From Anaerolineae bacterium (lineage in GTDB: Bacteria > Chloroflexota > Anaerolineae > DRVO01), in the NCBI GenBank assembly GCA_013178015.1, contig JABLXR010000027.1, positions 1-64,000 of the forward strand: a DNA stretch of 64,000 nt. Reading direction: 5' to 3'. Shown here one piece after another: positions 15,576 through 24,484 of the stretch; position 1 is the stretch's first letter; each line of letters starts with the position of its first letter. The translations under genes were made by a program, and so were the position numbers. The notes beneath the pieces are model-generated. The model ran no database searches, was not told the origin of the DNA, and saw only the letters and a list, made by a program, of their open reading frames with translations.

Positions 15576-16991
15576 CTAGTCGCAGTTTCCTTCGGCGCGG
15601 CACTGATCCAGCAGGGCGTTGATCTCGGCCGCCACACCGGGCATGGACTCGGCGGGAGTGGTGTCGCCGGCAATGATGGCGTCCCACACAGGGTTGAAGA
15701 TGTCCATCATGGGGGCGAAGATGGCCGTGTCTGGATGCCGCCGCACGTGGCCCTCCAGCGCGTCAATGAACAGCTGCCAGTTGACGTGAGTGGGCTCTTG
15801 CTTAACGAAGACGTCGTAGAGGACGTTCCGCTTACTCGTAGAAAGCCCAGCCTTGGTCAGTTTGGTCAGGGACTCGTCGCTGTTGAGGAACTCGATGAAC
15901 TCCCAGGCAGCGCTTCGGTTGGGGCTGCCGATCCAGATGCCCCAGGCGTCATTGGGGTTGCGCACCCAGGAGCCGCCCGCACCGGTGGGCTGAGGAGCCG
16001 TCTGCCAGTTAAGTCCCTCCTGCGCCTTGAGGTCTATCGCCCACCAAGTGCCCTTTTGAGCCATGGCCCCCCGCTTGGCATAGAACATGCCGCTATTGCC
16101 GCCCTGGGGGATGTTTTCCGGCAGCGGCTGCACTTGGTACTTGAGGACGAGATCGGCCGCCCATTGAAGCCCGGCGATGGCCTCGGGCGAATCCACAACG
16201 CACCTGGTCTTGTCCTCCGTCAGGAACCAACCACCGGCGCCCCAGATCCAGTTGAGCAGGTAGTACCCTCGCTCGCCCAGCCAGCCGAATTGCCTTTCGG
16301 CTCCTTCGCCTGAGGTCAGGGCCTGAGCGGTGGCCAGGAAGTCCTCCCAGTTCCACTCGTCGTAGCGCGTAGGCGGATAGGCCACCCCGGCGGCGTCGAA
16401 CAGGTCGGGGTTGTACCAGATCATAGCCGGGGAGTTGTCGAACGGCACCAGGTACTGCTTGCCGCGGAAGAAGCACTCGCCCCAGTCGGCAGCGATGTAC
16501 ATGTCTTCCTGTACGCCCGAAGACGCCGCCACCATCTCGTCCAGAGGCAGGAAGAACCCACGAGCGGCGAAGCCGAACATGTACTTGTTCTCGAACATGT
16601 ACACATCGGCAGCCACGTTGCCAGCGGCGGCCGCCATCACCTTCTGATAGCCCTCGGCCACGTCCTCGTACTCAGGAACGGTGATCCGATCCTGGGAGGC
16701 GTTGAAGTCCTGAACGATGGACTGCCAGGGTTCGGAGAGCCACCCGCCCCAGCCCACGCTGGAGAAACGCACTGTCACCTTCTCCGCCGGTGCGGCGGTG
16801 GCCTCCACCACCTTCTCCACCACCACGGTTTCCTTCACTACCTGCGGGGTGCCCTCGACAATCCTGGTGACCTCCCTTTCCACCACCTGGGGCGTAGGCG
16901 TGGCCCCGCAGGCGGCCACGGTACTCGCCGCGGCACTGATACCCGCCACCTTCAGAAGTCCGCGCCTGGTCAACATCCTCTTGCTGGACAT
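15576..16991 (-). CDS. extracellular sugar-type solute-binding lipoprotein (Tat-exported)
   Basis: This 471-residue family 1 solute-binding protein has a twin-arginine signal (LTRRGLLK, Arg9-Arg10) combined with a lipobox ending at Cys28 (STVAAC), so it is probably folded before export and then lipid-anchored. A Val/Glu/Lys-rich linker follows (about 35-70), a style common in Chloroflexota. The folded part has the usual WYNPDLFDAAGV and GQWAVD-like signatures (here GTWWAIDL). It should deliver the substrate to the two permeases encoded next. Confidence 0.94.
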   Translation of the reverse strand: MSSKRMLTRRGLLKVAGISAAASTVAACGATPTPQVVEREVTRIVEGTPQVVKETVVVEKVVEATAAPAEKVTVRFSSVGWGGWLSEPWQSIVQDFNASQDRITVPEYEDVAEGYQKVMAAAAGNVAADVYMFENKYMFGFAARGFFLPLDEMVAASSGVQEDMYIAADWGECFFRGKQYLVPFDNSPAMIWYNPDLFDAAGVAYPPTRYDEWNWEDFLATAQALTSGEGAERQFGWLGERGYYLLNWIWGAGGWFLTEDKTRCVVDSPEAIAGLQWAADLVLKYQVQPLPENIPQGGNSGMFYAKRGAMAQKGTWWAIDLKAQEGLNWQTAPQPTGAGGSWVRNPNDAWGIWIGSPNRSAAWEFIEFLNSDESLTKLTKAGLSTSKRNVLYDVFVKQEPTHVNWQLFIDALEGHVRRHPDTAIFAPMMDIFNPVWDAIIAGDTTPAESMPGVAAEINALLDQCRAEGNCD

Positions 16992-17083
16992 CGCCTAACC
17001 TCCTCCTCTAGCGCCCCTCAGGGCTTCGTCTGATGGGAGACGCCGGTCTCCCCGTCCACAGACCGACCTGGCTGCCGAGGCCG

Positions 17084-18193
17084 CTAGCCCAGCTCTCTAC
17101 CGGCTGTGGCCATCCTTCTCCGGCCCTCCTCCGGGCCGCTGACGATCGCTTCCAGGATGAGTCCTGTATCTGCCCGTTCTCGCCAGCCCTCGGGCAGGGG
17201 GCCGTTCCAGATCAGGCACACGCCGCGCTCCTGAGCCAGAGGCCAGACCACATCGAACTCCTCTGCCTTCTCCGTCCACCGGTACAGCCCGGTGATGCCG
17301 GGCGTGTCCAGCACGTCCCGGATGGCAGGGAGCCCCTCATCGGCGTGTAGCAGGTAGCCTCCCCCGAAGGCCTCGTACACGCGGGCGTTGTAGGGCACAG
17401 CGAATTCCGCGTAGTGCCGGGGAGAAAGGCTGAGGGCGAAATCCTCGGAGATGCGCACCCCGCCCACCACCCGAAAGTGCCAATGGTAGGCCCGGTTTCG
17501 CTCCTCCCCGATGATCTCTTTCTGCCGCAGCGTACCGGCGATGATGCTCTCCGTGACCACGCCGAGCAACTCGTGTAGCAGAATGGGGTCGTCGTAGACG
17601 GCGGTGTAGACGTCGGGGCCCATCACCTCCGCGGCCACGTTCATGGGGCCCTGCAGATCGGCCTGACCGACGCGGACGGCGGCGCTAAGGCGGGGGTAGG
17701 GAGCCAGGGCCTCTATGAAGAACTGCTCCGTCTCCAGCGCCCGGGCGAACAGGCCCCGATCCAGGTCAGGAGGGCCGGAAGACGCCACCCGGCGAACCTC
17801 ATCAGGACTCAGGGGCTCCACCCACGGCAGGTCGTTCCCGGCGGGGGCGTGTATCTCACACCCGAAGACAGACGGCAGAATCCCCACCCCATAGTTCGCG
17901 CGGACGGTGTAGACCTTGTCGTCTCCCAGCAGCGCCCCGACGTACACGTCCTCCAGCTCGTCCAGCAGCATCTTCTCGGGCGAGCGGAAGATCTCTGCAT
18001 AGGGAAAGACGGGCCAGTCGGCGGGGGCCTTGCGCTCCTTACTCACCTTGTCGCGATAGTTGAGGACGCAGGGAATGCGAGGCACCGGCCGGAAGGCCCA
18101 GGCGTCTTCCTGCAAGCGCTCATTGGCCCGGGCGCGCTCGGGGTCCACCAGGTGCTCCAGTCGTTCCAGATGGATCGCGAGGTCTGCGCTCAA
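17084..18193 (-). CDS. uroporphyrinogen decarboxylase (URO-D)-family protein, likely methyltransferase-type
   Basis: A 369-residue URO-D superfamily protein. Besides haem-pathway HemE, this superfamily contains corrinoid:CoM and corrinoid:H4folate methyltransferase homologues (MtaA/MtbA-type) that neighbour MttB-like genes. The HemE N-terminal signature RQAGRY is absent, which argues against a haem role. A late region with HADEGLPAIRDVLDTPG matches the zinc-site-bearing half of the methyltransferase members, though a clear His-x-Cys pair is not obvious. The TTG at 18193 is preferred: GAGGAGAG lies 6-8 bases upstream. It leads the binding-protein/permease operon. Confidence 0.75.
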   Translation of the reverse strand: MSADLAIHLERLEHLVDPERARANERLQEDAWAFRPVPRIPCVLNYRDKVSKERKAPADWPVFPYAEIFRSPEKMLLDELEDVYVGALLGDDKVYTVRANYGVGILPSVFGCEIHAPAGNDLPWVEPLSPDEVRRVASSGPPDLDRGLFARALETEQFFIEALAPYPRLSAAVRVGQADLQGPMNVAAEVMGPDVYTAVYDDPILLHELLGVVTESIIAGTLRQKEIIGEERNRAYHWHFRVVGGVRISEDFALSLSPRHYAEFAVPYNARVYEAFGGGYLLHADEGLPAIRDVLDTPGITGLYRWTEKAEEFDVVWPLAQERGVCLIWNGPLPEGWRERADTGLILEAIVSGPEEGRRRMATAGRELG

Positions 18194-18375
18194 AGGCTCT
18201 CCTCTGGCTGCCGAGCCATGCTCGCTTCGGCGGGCCTGACGGGACGGACATACGGCTCGTGATGTGGACCAGCGAGCTACTACACAATGATAGCGCAAGC
18301 CGAAGCCGTACGGCGCCAGCGGGCTGTGTCGCCGACATGACATGTCTGTGACATGGGCCCTGGCGGGGCAGCAGA

Positions 18376-18405
18376 GAGGCCGGGAGCAGGGCTGCTCCCG
18401 GCCTC
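18376..18405 (-). terminator. perfect 13-bp hairpin downstream of the amidohydrolase operon
   Basis: The arms gaggccgggagca and tgctcccggcctc are exactly complementary around a 4-base loop. It lies 72 bases beyond the stop of the last amidohydrolase gene (minus strand) and upstream of the next cluster, so it most likely ends the DegT-amidohydrolase transcript. No T run follows on the minus strand. Confidence 0.75.
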
Positions 18406-18476
18406 GACCAAGGCGTGGGATACACCGAACTGGCGTCGGCGGCTGCCAGGGGCCGCCACTCCGGAGGCAGGCCGGA

Positions 18477-19247
18477 CTACCCTCCCGCCCTGTCGAGCAG
18501 GCGCCGCAGGTTACCTCCCCCCACGGACTCCTTTTCCGCCCGGCTCAGCCCGCTGTAGGTCAGGAGGGTGATGGCCGGGCCGGGGGCGTACATGGGCATG
18601 CCAGTGCCGAACAGCAGCCGCTCCGCCCCTACCCGCGCCGCCGTCCGCTCCAGGGCGTTGGAGCCGATGTAGTAGGAGATCTCCAGGTGCAAGTTGCCGT
18701 ACAGGTCCATCAGGGGCAGCAACAGCCGATCCACCGCATACCCGATGCGCACCAGCACCACAGGCAGCTGGGGATACTCCCCCAGCAGCCACTGGAGTCC
18801 GTCCCAGTCCACCGTCTGCAGATGGCTGCCCCAGTGGCCCAGCTCGAAGTCCACCAGAAGCGGCACCCTCCGCTCCTGAAGGGCGCCCAGCAACTCGCCA
18901 TACAGATAGGCTCGCAGGGGCCCCACCCGCCTGGGACATACTCGCGCCGCCCGGGCCCCGCTGGCGAGCAACCGCTCCACCAGCTCCCTCGGTCCCGGCA
19001 CCTCCCCCGTGTGCGATGGCATCACCACCCAGCAGGCATGCAGGCGCTCCCTCCCCGCCAGCTCCTTTCCCAGCAACTGGTTGCCATAGGCGGGATCGTA
19101 CGCCACAGCGGAAGAATGGGTCACCAGCGCCTCGGCAATCCCCACCCGGTCCAGCACCTGCACCAGTTCGTCCGCGCTCGCGGGCCCGGTCAGCGCGCCC
19201 GTGTGCCCCAGGTGGCAGTTGGCGTCGAAGAGGGCGATCTCACTCAT
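18477..19247 (-). CDS. amidohydrolase-2 family protein
   Basis: A 256-residue TIM-barrel protein of the amidohydrolase-related type. It starts with a degenerate metal motif (FDANCHLGH in place of D-x-H-x-H), includes ERLLFGTGMPM near 215-225 (family signature R-x-L-F-G-S-D), and ends with a GGNLRRLL helix like the NaxrL-type tail of the family. The altered N-terminal motif and missing signature Asp suggest a changed or lost metal site. It overlaps the upstream amidohydrolase gene by 8 bases, so the two are probably co-translated and may act as a pair. Confidence 0.85.
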   Translation of the reverse strand: MSEIALFDANCHLGHTGALTGPASADELVQVLDRVGIAEALVTHSSAVAYDPAYGNQLLGKELAGRERLHACWVVMPSHTGEVPGPRELVERLLASGARAARVCPRRVGPLRAYLYGELLGALQERRVPLLVDFELGHWGSHLQTVDWDGLQWLLGEYPQLPVVLVRIGYAVDRLLLPLMDLYGNLHLEISYYIGSNALERTAARVGAERLLFGTGMPMYAPGPAITLLTYSGLSRAEKESVGGGNLRRLLDRAGG

Positions 19248-20070
19248 GGCCCCCTCCTCGGGCTGATAGGCCGAACAGCCGGGCAGCGTTGCCTCCGATG
19301 ATGGCCCACTTGTCTTGCTCGGTCAGATCCGCCAGTAGCACCCGGCCAATCTGGTGGGTGAGGTGCTGCCAGGTGAAGTCGGACCCGAACAGGACCTTCC
19401 CCGCCCCCACCCGCTCCACCAGCGCCTCTATTCCCCCGTAGGGGACTAGAGAGCTGCACACGTCCGTGTAGAGGTTGTCCCGCTCCGCCACCAGGTCGAT
19501 GATGGCCTCGGGCCGGCCCCGGTACCCACCCCCGGAGTGGGCCACGATGAAAGGCACGGTGGGGAAGAGAGCAGACAGCTTCTCCATGGCCCGTGCGTCG
19601 TTGAAGCCATGCCCCAGCACCGGCAATCCTCCCTTCTCCGCCGCATACTCGTAGACGGCTATCATCGCCGGCCCATCCACCGGATACTCATGCAGCCCGG
19701 CATGCACCTTGATGCCCTTCATCCCCAGCTGCTCCACACAGCGGTCTAGCTCGGCGCGAATGGTGCCGGGGTGGTTGGGGTTGACTACAGCGTAGCCCAC
19801 GAGGCGGCCGGGGAACTCCTGCATGGCCTGGGCTACCAGGTCGTTGCCCCGCGCCCAGTCGCCCACCAGGGACAAGACGTGGCTCACGCACAGGACGTCC
19901 ACTCCCACCCGATCCATCACCGCTACCGCCTCAGCCGCCGTGGAGGCGGTGATGTCGAACACGCCGTAGCGGCCCAGGTGCCCGTGGGCGTCCACTACCA
20001 GCCCACCCTCCAGGGGCAACCCGGCGAGCGCCCTCTCTCTCAGTGTCATCTCCGCCGCCTCTCCGCTCAC
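19240..20070 (-). CDS. amidohydrolase-2 family metal-dependent hydrolase/decarboxylase
   Basis: A 276-residue TIM barrel with a conserved start (VVDAHGHLGRYG, D-x-H-x-H metal motif at about 27-31), GLHEYPVD, VLGHGFND, FIVAHSGGG and the terminal KVLFGSDFTW (signature Asp). Family members are hydrolases or non-oxidative decarboxylases. Unlike its neighbour at 18477, the active-site set is intact. The GTG at 20070 follows AAGGAG, which overlaps the DegT stop; an ATG at 20049 is an alternative. The operon order is DegT aminotransferase, this gene, then the degenerate paralogue. Confidence 0.88.
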   Translation of the reverse strand: MSGEAAEMTLRERALAGLPLEGGLVVDAHGHLGRYGVFDITASTAAEAVAVMDRVGVDVLCVSHVLSLVGDWARGNDLVAQAMQEFPGRLVGYAVVNPNHPGTIRAELDRCVEQLGMKGIKVHAGLHEYPVDGPAMIAVYEYAAEKGGLPVLGHGFNDARAMEKLSALFPTVPFIVAHSGGGYRGRPEAIIDLVAERDNLYTDVCSSLVPYGGIEALVERVGAGKVLFGSDFTWQHLTHQIGRVLLADLTEQDKWAIIGGNAARLFGLSARGGGHE

Positions 20071-20073
20071 CGA

Positions 20074-21348
20074 TTACTCCTTCGCCAGCTCCGCCAGCCT
20101 CTCCCCCTGCTCCGCTACCTTGCGGAAAGCATAGGCCGTCTGCTCCACCCACTCCTCCGGCGGGTCCACCGGAGTGGTCAGCCAGAAGGCGGTATCATGT
20201 ATGGCCTCACTCACCGGCAGGTCCCCCCGCTTCATCGGCCGCCTCGCCCCCACAGGCAGGTCCCCCCACGGACCACCCAAACCCTCAAACGAGAAGTGGT
20301 TGAACAAAGGCTCCAGGTGCATCACCCCATACCCAAAGGGCGTGATCCCAGGGGTGGTCCTCACCCCCTCCGCCACCAACGCCCTAAGCACTATGTCCAC
20401 CGGCGCCCCCACCACCTCCGGGTCTATCCGGCCGGTGTAAAGCAGCATCCCTCCCCTCTTGCCCTTGGCGTAGGTCTTCTGCACGCTCACCCCAGGGATG
20501 CCCACCATCAACTGGTCAAGCTTGCCAAACCACGCCCCCCGCTTCTGGTTCAGCTCCGGCAGCCGCTCTAACTGCGCCCTCGCCATGGCTACCGCCAAAG
20601 GATTGGCCCGGTACTTGATGCCCAACCCCATGTTGCGCAACTCCTTGAACCGCTCGGTCACAAACAACCGCTCACACCGCCCATAGTGCCCCAACGCTAC
20701 CATGGCATCATACAGCTCATCATCGTCGGTGGTGGCTACCCCCGCCTCAATCCCCGTCACCGCCTTGGAAGCCTGCAGACTGAAACACCCCACATCCCCC
20801 ACGCTCCCCACCTGCTCGCCCGCCCAGGTGGCCCCATGGGCGTGAGAAGCATCCTCGATCAGCTTGATGCTCGTCCCCTGCACTAGGTCACGGAAACGGT
20901 CCATATCCGCCGGATTGCCATACACATGCGTCACCACGATGGCCACCGTCCGCCCAGTGATCCGCCGGGCCACGTCCTCCGGATCGGCACAGTAGGTCTC
21001 CGGGTCGGCATCGCAAAACACCGGCGTGGCCCCACAGTGCAAAATGGGGGTGATGGAGGCGTGCCAGGTCACCGAGGGCACGATCACCTCCCTGCCCTGA
21101 CGGGCCCCAGCCGCAAAGATGGCCGAGTGCAGGGTGGCAGTGCCGTTGCACATCACCAGAGCGTGCTTGGTGCCCACAAACCGGCGAAACTCCTCCTCAA
21201 AGAGCTCCAACTGGGAGTAGGCCGTGCTCAAATCCTCCAGCACCGCATTCACGTAGCCCCTCTCCCGCTCCCCCGCCACCTGCCAGCGGTCCTCCAGCCC
21301 TACCCTGACCGCCTTCGGCCCTCCCTCTATCGCCAGCTTCTCCGCCAT
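20074..21348 (-). CDS. DegT/DnrJ/EryC1/StrS family PLP aminotransferase
   Basis: A 424-residue fold-type I enzyme. The PLP-binding Asp is in LIEDASHAHGA (Asp166), and the Schiff-base Lys is in SLQASKAVTGIEAG (Lys195), both canonical for sugar aminotransferases/dehydratases of this family. Substrates are usually nucleotide-linked keto sugars, but members next to amidohydrolases and sugar catabolism genes may act on free keto-inositols or keto-sugars. The ATG at 21348 has GGGAGG 5 bases upstream; the open frame extends further without support. The next gene begins 3 bases after its stop. Confidence 0.93.
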   Translation of the reverse strand: MAEKLAIEGGPKAVRVGLEDRWQVAGERERGYVNAVLEDLSTAYSQLELFEEEFRRFVGTKHALVMCNGTATLHSAIFAAGARQGREVIVPSVTWHASITPILHCGATPVFCDADPETYCADPEDVARRITGRTVAIVVTHVYGNPADMDRFRDLVQGTSIKLIEDASHAHGATWAGEQVGSVGDVGCFSLQASKAVTGIEAGVATTDDDELYDAMVALGHYGRCERLFVTERFKELRNMGLGIKYRANPLAVAMARAQLERLPELNQKRGAWFGKLDQLMVGIPGVSVQKTYAKGKRGGMLLYTGRIDPEVVGAPVDIVLRALVAEGVRTTPGITPFGYGVMHLEPLFNHFSFEGLGGPWGDLPVGARRPMKRGDLPVSEAIHDTAFWLTTPVDPPEEWVEQTAYAFRKVAEQGERLAELAKE

Positions 21349-21792
21349 CGTTCCTCCCTTGACCTGATCCCGTGCCACGGTATGCGGGTGTTCCCTCCCG
21401 CGCTGCCGGATAGTACACCATATGCACCCCGCTGTAGAAGCCAGGCGAGCAGGACCACTCCCGGACCGCCGTCGCCTCCTCCCGTTTGGCGCCACTGCAC
21501 GTGATGCCCGCCACGAGCCATGGCATGGGGGTCGGTCAGCACCGCCTTCGACCGGGCTGCCGCCTCCGGCAGCGGCGAGCCCGGCTTGCACCGGCCTCGA
21601 ATTGGGGCAGAATGGTGGTTCAGGAGCAGCTTTCCGATGGTGCGGGGCGAAGATGGTCCTCTTGGCGATCAGATGCCGGAAGCCAACGCGATCCCGACTC
21701 CGGATGCGGGGCCAGGAGCCCGGGCCAAGCGCTTGAACGTCGCATGACCGGTTGGCGGCCAGCCACACGTGGGCTCGGCCAAGGAGAGAGGT
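21349..21792. other. divergent intergenic region
   Basis: This 444-base stretch separates the minus-strand DegT operon from the plus-strand ADP-ribosylglycohydrolase genes and must hold both promoters. I see no convincing gene or RNA in it. An AAGGAGAG box at its right end serves the GTG at 21793. Confidence 0.5.
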
Positions 21793-22752
21793 GTGAGCGG
21801 ATCGCTTATCTCACGCTACCGAGGGGCCATGTTAGGCCTGGCCGTGGGCGACGCTGTGGGAACCACGCTGGAGTTCTGCCCTCCTGGCAGCTTCATCCCC
21901 ATCGAGGACATGCTGGGCGGTGGCCCGTTCCGCCTCAGGCCGGGCGAATGGACCGACGACACCTCCATGGCCCTGTGCCTGGCCGAGAGCCTGGTGGCCA
22001 AGAGAGGCTTTGACCCAGTGGACCAGCTCGAGCGCTACTGCCTCTGGTACCGGACCGGGCACCTGGCCTGCACCGGTCGTTGCTTCGACATCGGCAACAC
22101 CACTCGGGCGGCCCTGGAACGGTTCGAGCGCACCGGCGACCCCTACTGCGGCCCTTTGGGTCCGCGCACCGCCGGCAATGGTTCCCTGATGCGCCTGGCT
22201 CCGGTGCCGCTGGCCTACGCCCGACACCCCCGCCAGGCGATGGACTACTCCGGAGAAAGCTCCCGCGCCACCCACCAGGCGCGGACGGCGGTGGATGCCT
22301 GCCGCTACTTCGGGGGACTGATCGTCGGCGCCCTGGCTGGCGTCAGCAAGGCCGAACTGCTGAGCGAGTGCTACTCCCCGCTAGCCGGGTACTGGCAGGA
22401 GCGGCCCCTAACCCCGGAGATCGACGAGGTGGCCCGCGGCTCGTTCAAAGTGCGGAGGCCGCCCGAGATCCAGGGAGCGGGATACGTGGTGCGGTCGCTG
22501 GAGGCAGCCCTGTGGGCTTTCCACCACACCGACGACTTCCGGGCCGGCTGCCTGGCGGCCGCCAACCTGGGAGACGACGCCGACACTACGGCCGCCGTCT
22601 ACGGGCAGTTGGCCGGGGCCTTCTACGGCGAGGAGGGCATTCCTGCTGCCTGGCGGGCCCGCCTGGCACACCGGGATTGGATTGATCCCCTGGTCGAAGG
22701 GTTGTTCGAGCTGGCCCAGGCCCTGCCGGGAGAGCACGATGGGCAACCGTGA
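21793..22752 (+). CDS. ADP-ribosylglycohydrolase (DraG) family protein
   Basis: A 319-residue all-helical DraG-type protein. Motifs are canonical: RYRGAMLGLAVGDAVG at the start, WTDDTSMALCLAESL (first Mg ligands, about 56-70), PRTAGNGSLMRLAP, SSRATHQ, and AANLGDDADTTAAVYGQLAGA (second Asp cluster, near 263-283). DraG enzymes remove ADP-ribose from Arg, from other protein sites or from nucleic acids. The GTG at 21793 follows AAGGAGAG. It overlaps the next DraG-family gene by 14 bases, so the two are a translational unit. Confidence 0.94.
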   Translation: MSGSLISRYRGAMLGLAVGDAVGTTLEFCPPGSFIPIEDMLGGGPFRLRPGEWTDDTSMALCLAESLVAKRGFDPVDQLERYCLWYRTGHLACTGRCFDIGNTTRAALERFERTGDPYCGPLGPRTAGNGSLMRLAPVPLAYARHPRQAMDYSGESSRATHQARTAVDACRYFGGLIVGALAGVSKAELLSECYSPLAGYWQERPLTPEIDEVARGSFKVRRPPEIQGAGYVVRSLEAALWAFHHTDDFRAGCLAAANLGDDADTTAAVYGQLAGAFYGEEGIPAAWRARLAHRDWIDPLVEGLFELAQALPGEHDGQP

Positions 22753-23836
22753 GGTGCTGGAAAGCCTGCTCGCCGGCCGGAGCATTGATCTGTCCCGAGG
22801 AGCCTTGCTCGACTATGCCCCCGGGCCCATGCGGAAGGATCTGAGCTTCGAACGGGTGGAGGGCATGCTGCTCGGCCTGGCGGTGGGCGACGCCTTGGGC
22901 AACACCTCCGAGGGCCAGCTTCCTGATCGCCGTCGGGCTCGGTACGGCGAGATCCGCCACTACCTTCCCAACCGTCACGCCGCATATCGAGCCGTCGGCC
23001 TGCCCTCCGATGACACCCAACTGGCCTTCTGGACCCTCGAGCAAATGCTGCGGGATGGTGGCCTCGATGTCGAGCACCTGGCTCGTCGCTTCTGCCAGGA
23101 GCCCATCTTCGGGGTTGGCTCCGCTGTGAGCCAGTTCGTCACCAACTGGAAGGCCGGCCAGCCCTGGTACCAGTGCGGCGTCCGATCCGCTGGCAACGGC
23201 GCTCTCATGCGCATCGCCCCCGTGCTGATTCCCCATCTCCAGACAGGTGGCCGCGAGCTATGGGCAGACGTCGCCCTGGCTGCCATGGTCACCCACAACG
23301 ACGCGGCGTCCATCTCGGCTTGCCTGTCCTTCACCCACCTTCTGTGGCAGGCACTCCAGCTCCCGCAGCCTCCGTCGCCGGAGTGGTGGCTCGAGGAGTA
23401 CGTACAGGTCGCCAGGGATCTGGAAAGGGGGGATTACGCCTCCAACGCCCCTGCGCATGCCGGCTACCGCGGTCCGGTGTGGCGCTTTGCCGAGGAGCGG
23501 GTCGCCCTGGCCTGGCGTAAGGGTCTCTCCGTTTTGGAGGCATGCAACTGGTGGTACTCCGGTGCCTACCTGCTAGAGACGGTGCCGAGCGTGCTCTACA
23601 TCCTGATGAATCACGGGCACAACCTGGAGGAGGGAATCATCCGGGCCGTCAACGACACCCTGGATAACGATACCATAGGCGCCATTGTGGGAGCGGCTCT
23701 GGGTGCGCTTCACGGGAAGCGGGCCATACCGGGCCACTGGTTGGGAGGACTCCTCGGCCGGACGGGAGCCGAGGATGATGGCCAGGTGTTCGCCTTGCTG
23801 ACGGAAGCGCGCTACGCCTGGTGGGGCGGTCATTGA
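22739..23836 (+). CDS. ADP-ribosylglycohydrolase family protein, second paralogue
   Basis: A 365-residue DraG-family protein, distant from its upstream neighbour. It has VEGMLLGLAVGDALGNT, PSDDTQLAFWTLEQML (metal ligands), RSAGNGALMRIAPV, VTHNDAASI and VNDTLDNDTIGAIVGAALGAL. The last motif reads DNDTIG in place of DxDTxx, but the acidic residues are kept. Compared with the first paralogue it has an N-terminal extension of about 40 residues and a large insertion near 205-260. The ATG at 22739 lies inside the previous gene. Two different ADP-ribose hydrolases in one operon suggest two substrates or a heteromer. Confidence 0.9.
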   Translation: MGNREVLESLLAGRSIDLSRGALLDYAPGPMRKDLSFERVEGMLLGLAVGDALGNTSEGQLPDRRRARYGEIRHYLPNRHAAYRAVGLPSDDTQLAFWTLEQMLRDGGLDVEHLARRFCQEPIFGVGSAVSQFVTNWKAGQPWYQCGVRSAGNGALMRIAPVLIPHLQTGGRELWADVALAAMVTHNDAASISACLSFTHLLWQALQLPQPPSPEWWLEEYVQVARDLERGDYASNAPAHAGYRGPVWRFAEERVALAWRKGLSVLEACNWWYSGAYLLETVPSVLYILMNHGHNLEEGIIRAVNDTLDNDTIGAIVGAALGALHGKRAIPGHWLGGLLGRTGAEDDGQVFALLTEARYAWWGGH

Positions 23837-23936
23837 CGCCAGGCTCCGAAGCAGGTGGAGACGACCTCAACAAATCGCGCACGGTGCCGCGCTTCCGCCT
23901 CGCGCCCGGAGGTCGCCAGTATCCCGAAGCAGAGGT

Positions 23937-23966
23937 GTGGGGAGCCCTTGGGGTAGGGCTCCCCAC
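23937..23966 (+). terminator. 11-bp perfect hairpin after the DraG operon
   Basis: The arms gtggggagccc and gggctccccac enclose an 8-base loop, 100 bases downstream of the second DraG stop. A second, weaker hairpin lies at 24001-24034 (ttgcagtg/cactgcagt type). Together they probably end the transcript. Confidence 0.65.
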
Positions 23967-24484
23967 AAGTTCTGAGGTAGTGAGAGGAGTAGAGAGGGGG
24001 ACACTTTGCAGTGGGGGGATCACTGCAGTAGTGTAACTGGGCTATTGGCTTGTTACGGAAGCGAGTATGCCTCGGATGCCTCAAAGCACCATAAAGTGTA
24101 TGTATTAGATTCATTAAGGAAGGAGACAGACCGTCGGCAGTGAGAGGCGCGATGCTGGGACGGCGACAGTCCGCCTACCCCCGGCGTCTTTGCTGCCCGA
24201 AGCTTCCCTCCGTCATCCCGCTCGTCCTCGGTTGGCAGCGCCATCGTCCTGACGGCCATGCGTTGGGGAACCCTCTGCCCCGCTCAAGATCTCCGGTAGC
24301 CGCCCGCCTCCGTTCCCTCCTCCGACCGCAGTCCAGGCGGTCTTTCGCCGACCCGTGGTAAGATTAGGTGCAGGATAGATGCGGGCAGACGATGCCGGAG
24401 CGTGTCCGGCGGGGCTTGGCCCGTTCAGCGAATGAGCATTACCGTCTCCACCCGCTCCGGTGGAGGGACAGCGAGGGGTGGCGT
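23967..24484 (+). other. intergenic region with an AT-rich promoter-like segment
   Basis: After the hairpins, 24075-24120 is unusually AT-rich for this genome (caccataaagtgtatgtatt), followed by a purine-rich GGAAGGAGA box. It could drive the histidine kinase gene or a short leader frame starting GTG 24140, which has no recognisable domain. I do not support a gene here. Confidence 0.4.

Noticed and set aside
17084-18193. Haem-pathway HemE.
   Set aside because: The HemE N-terminal signature is absent and the context is a methyltransferase/ABC importer cluster rather than haem biosynthesis.
24140-24361. Short frame starting with a segment similar to the DraG N-terminus (RGAMLG).
   Set aside because: The match is six residues and the following sequence is unlike any DraG protein; it is compatible with chance.
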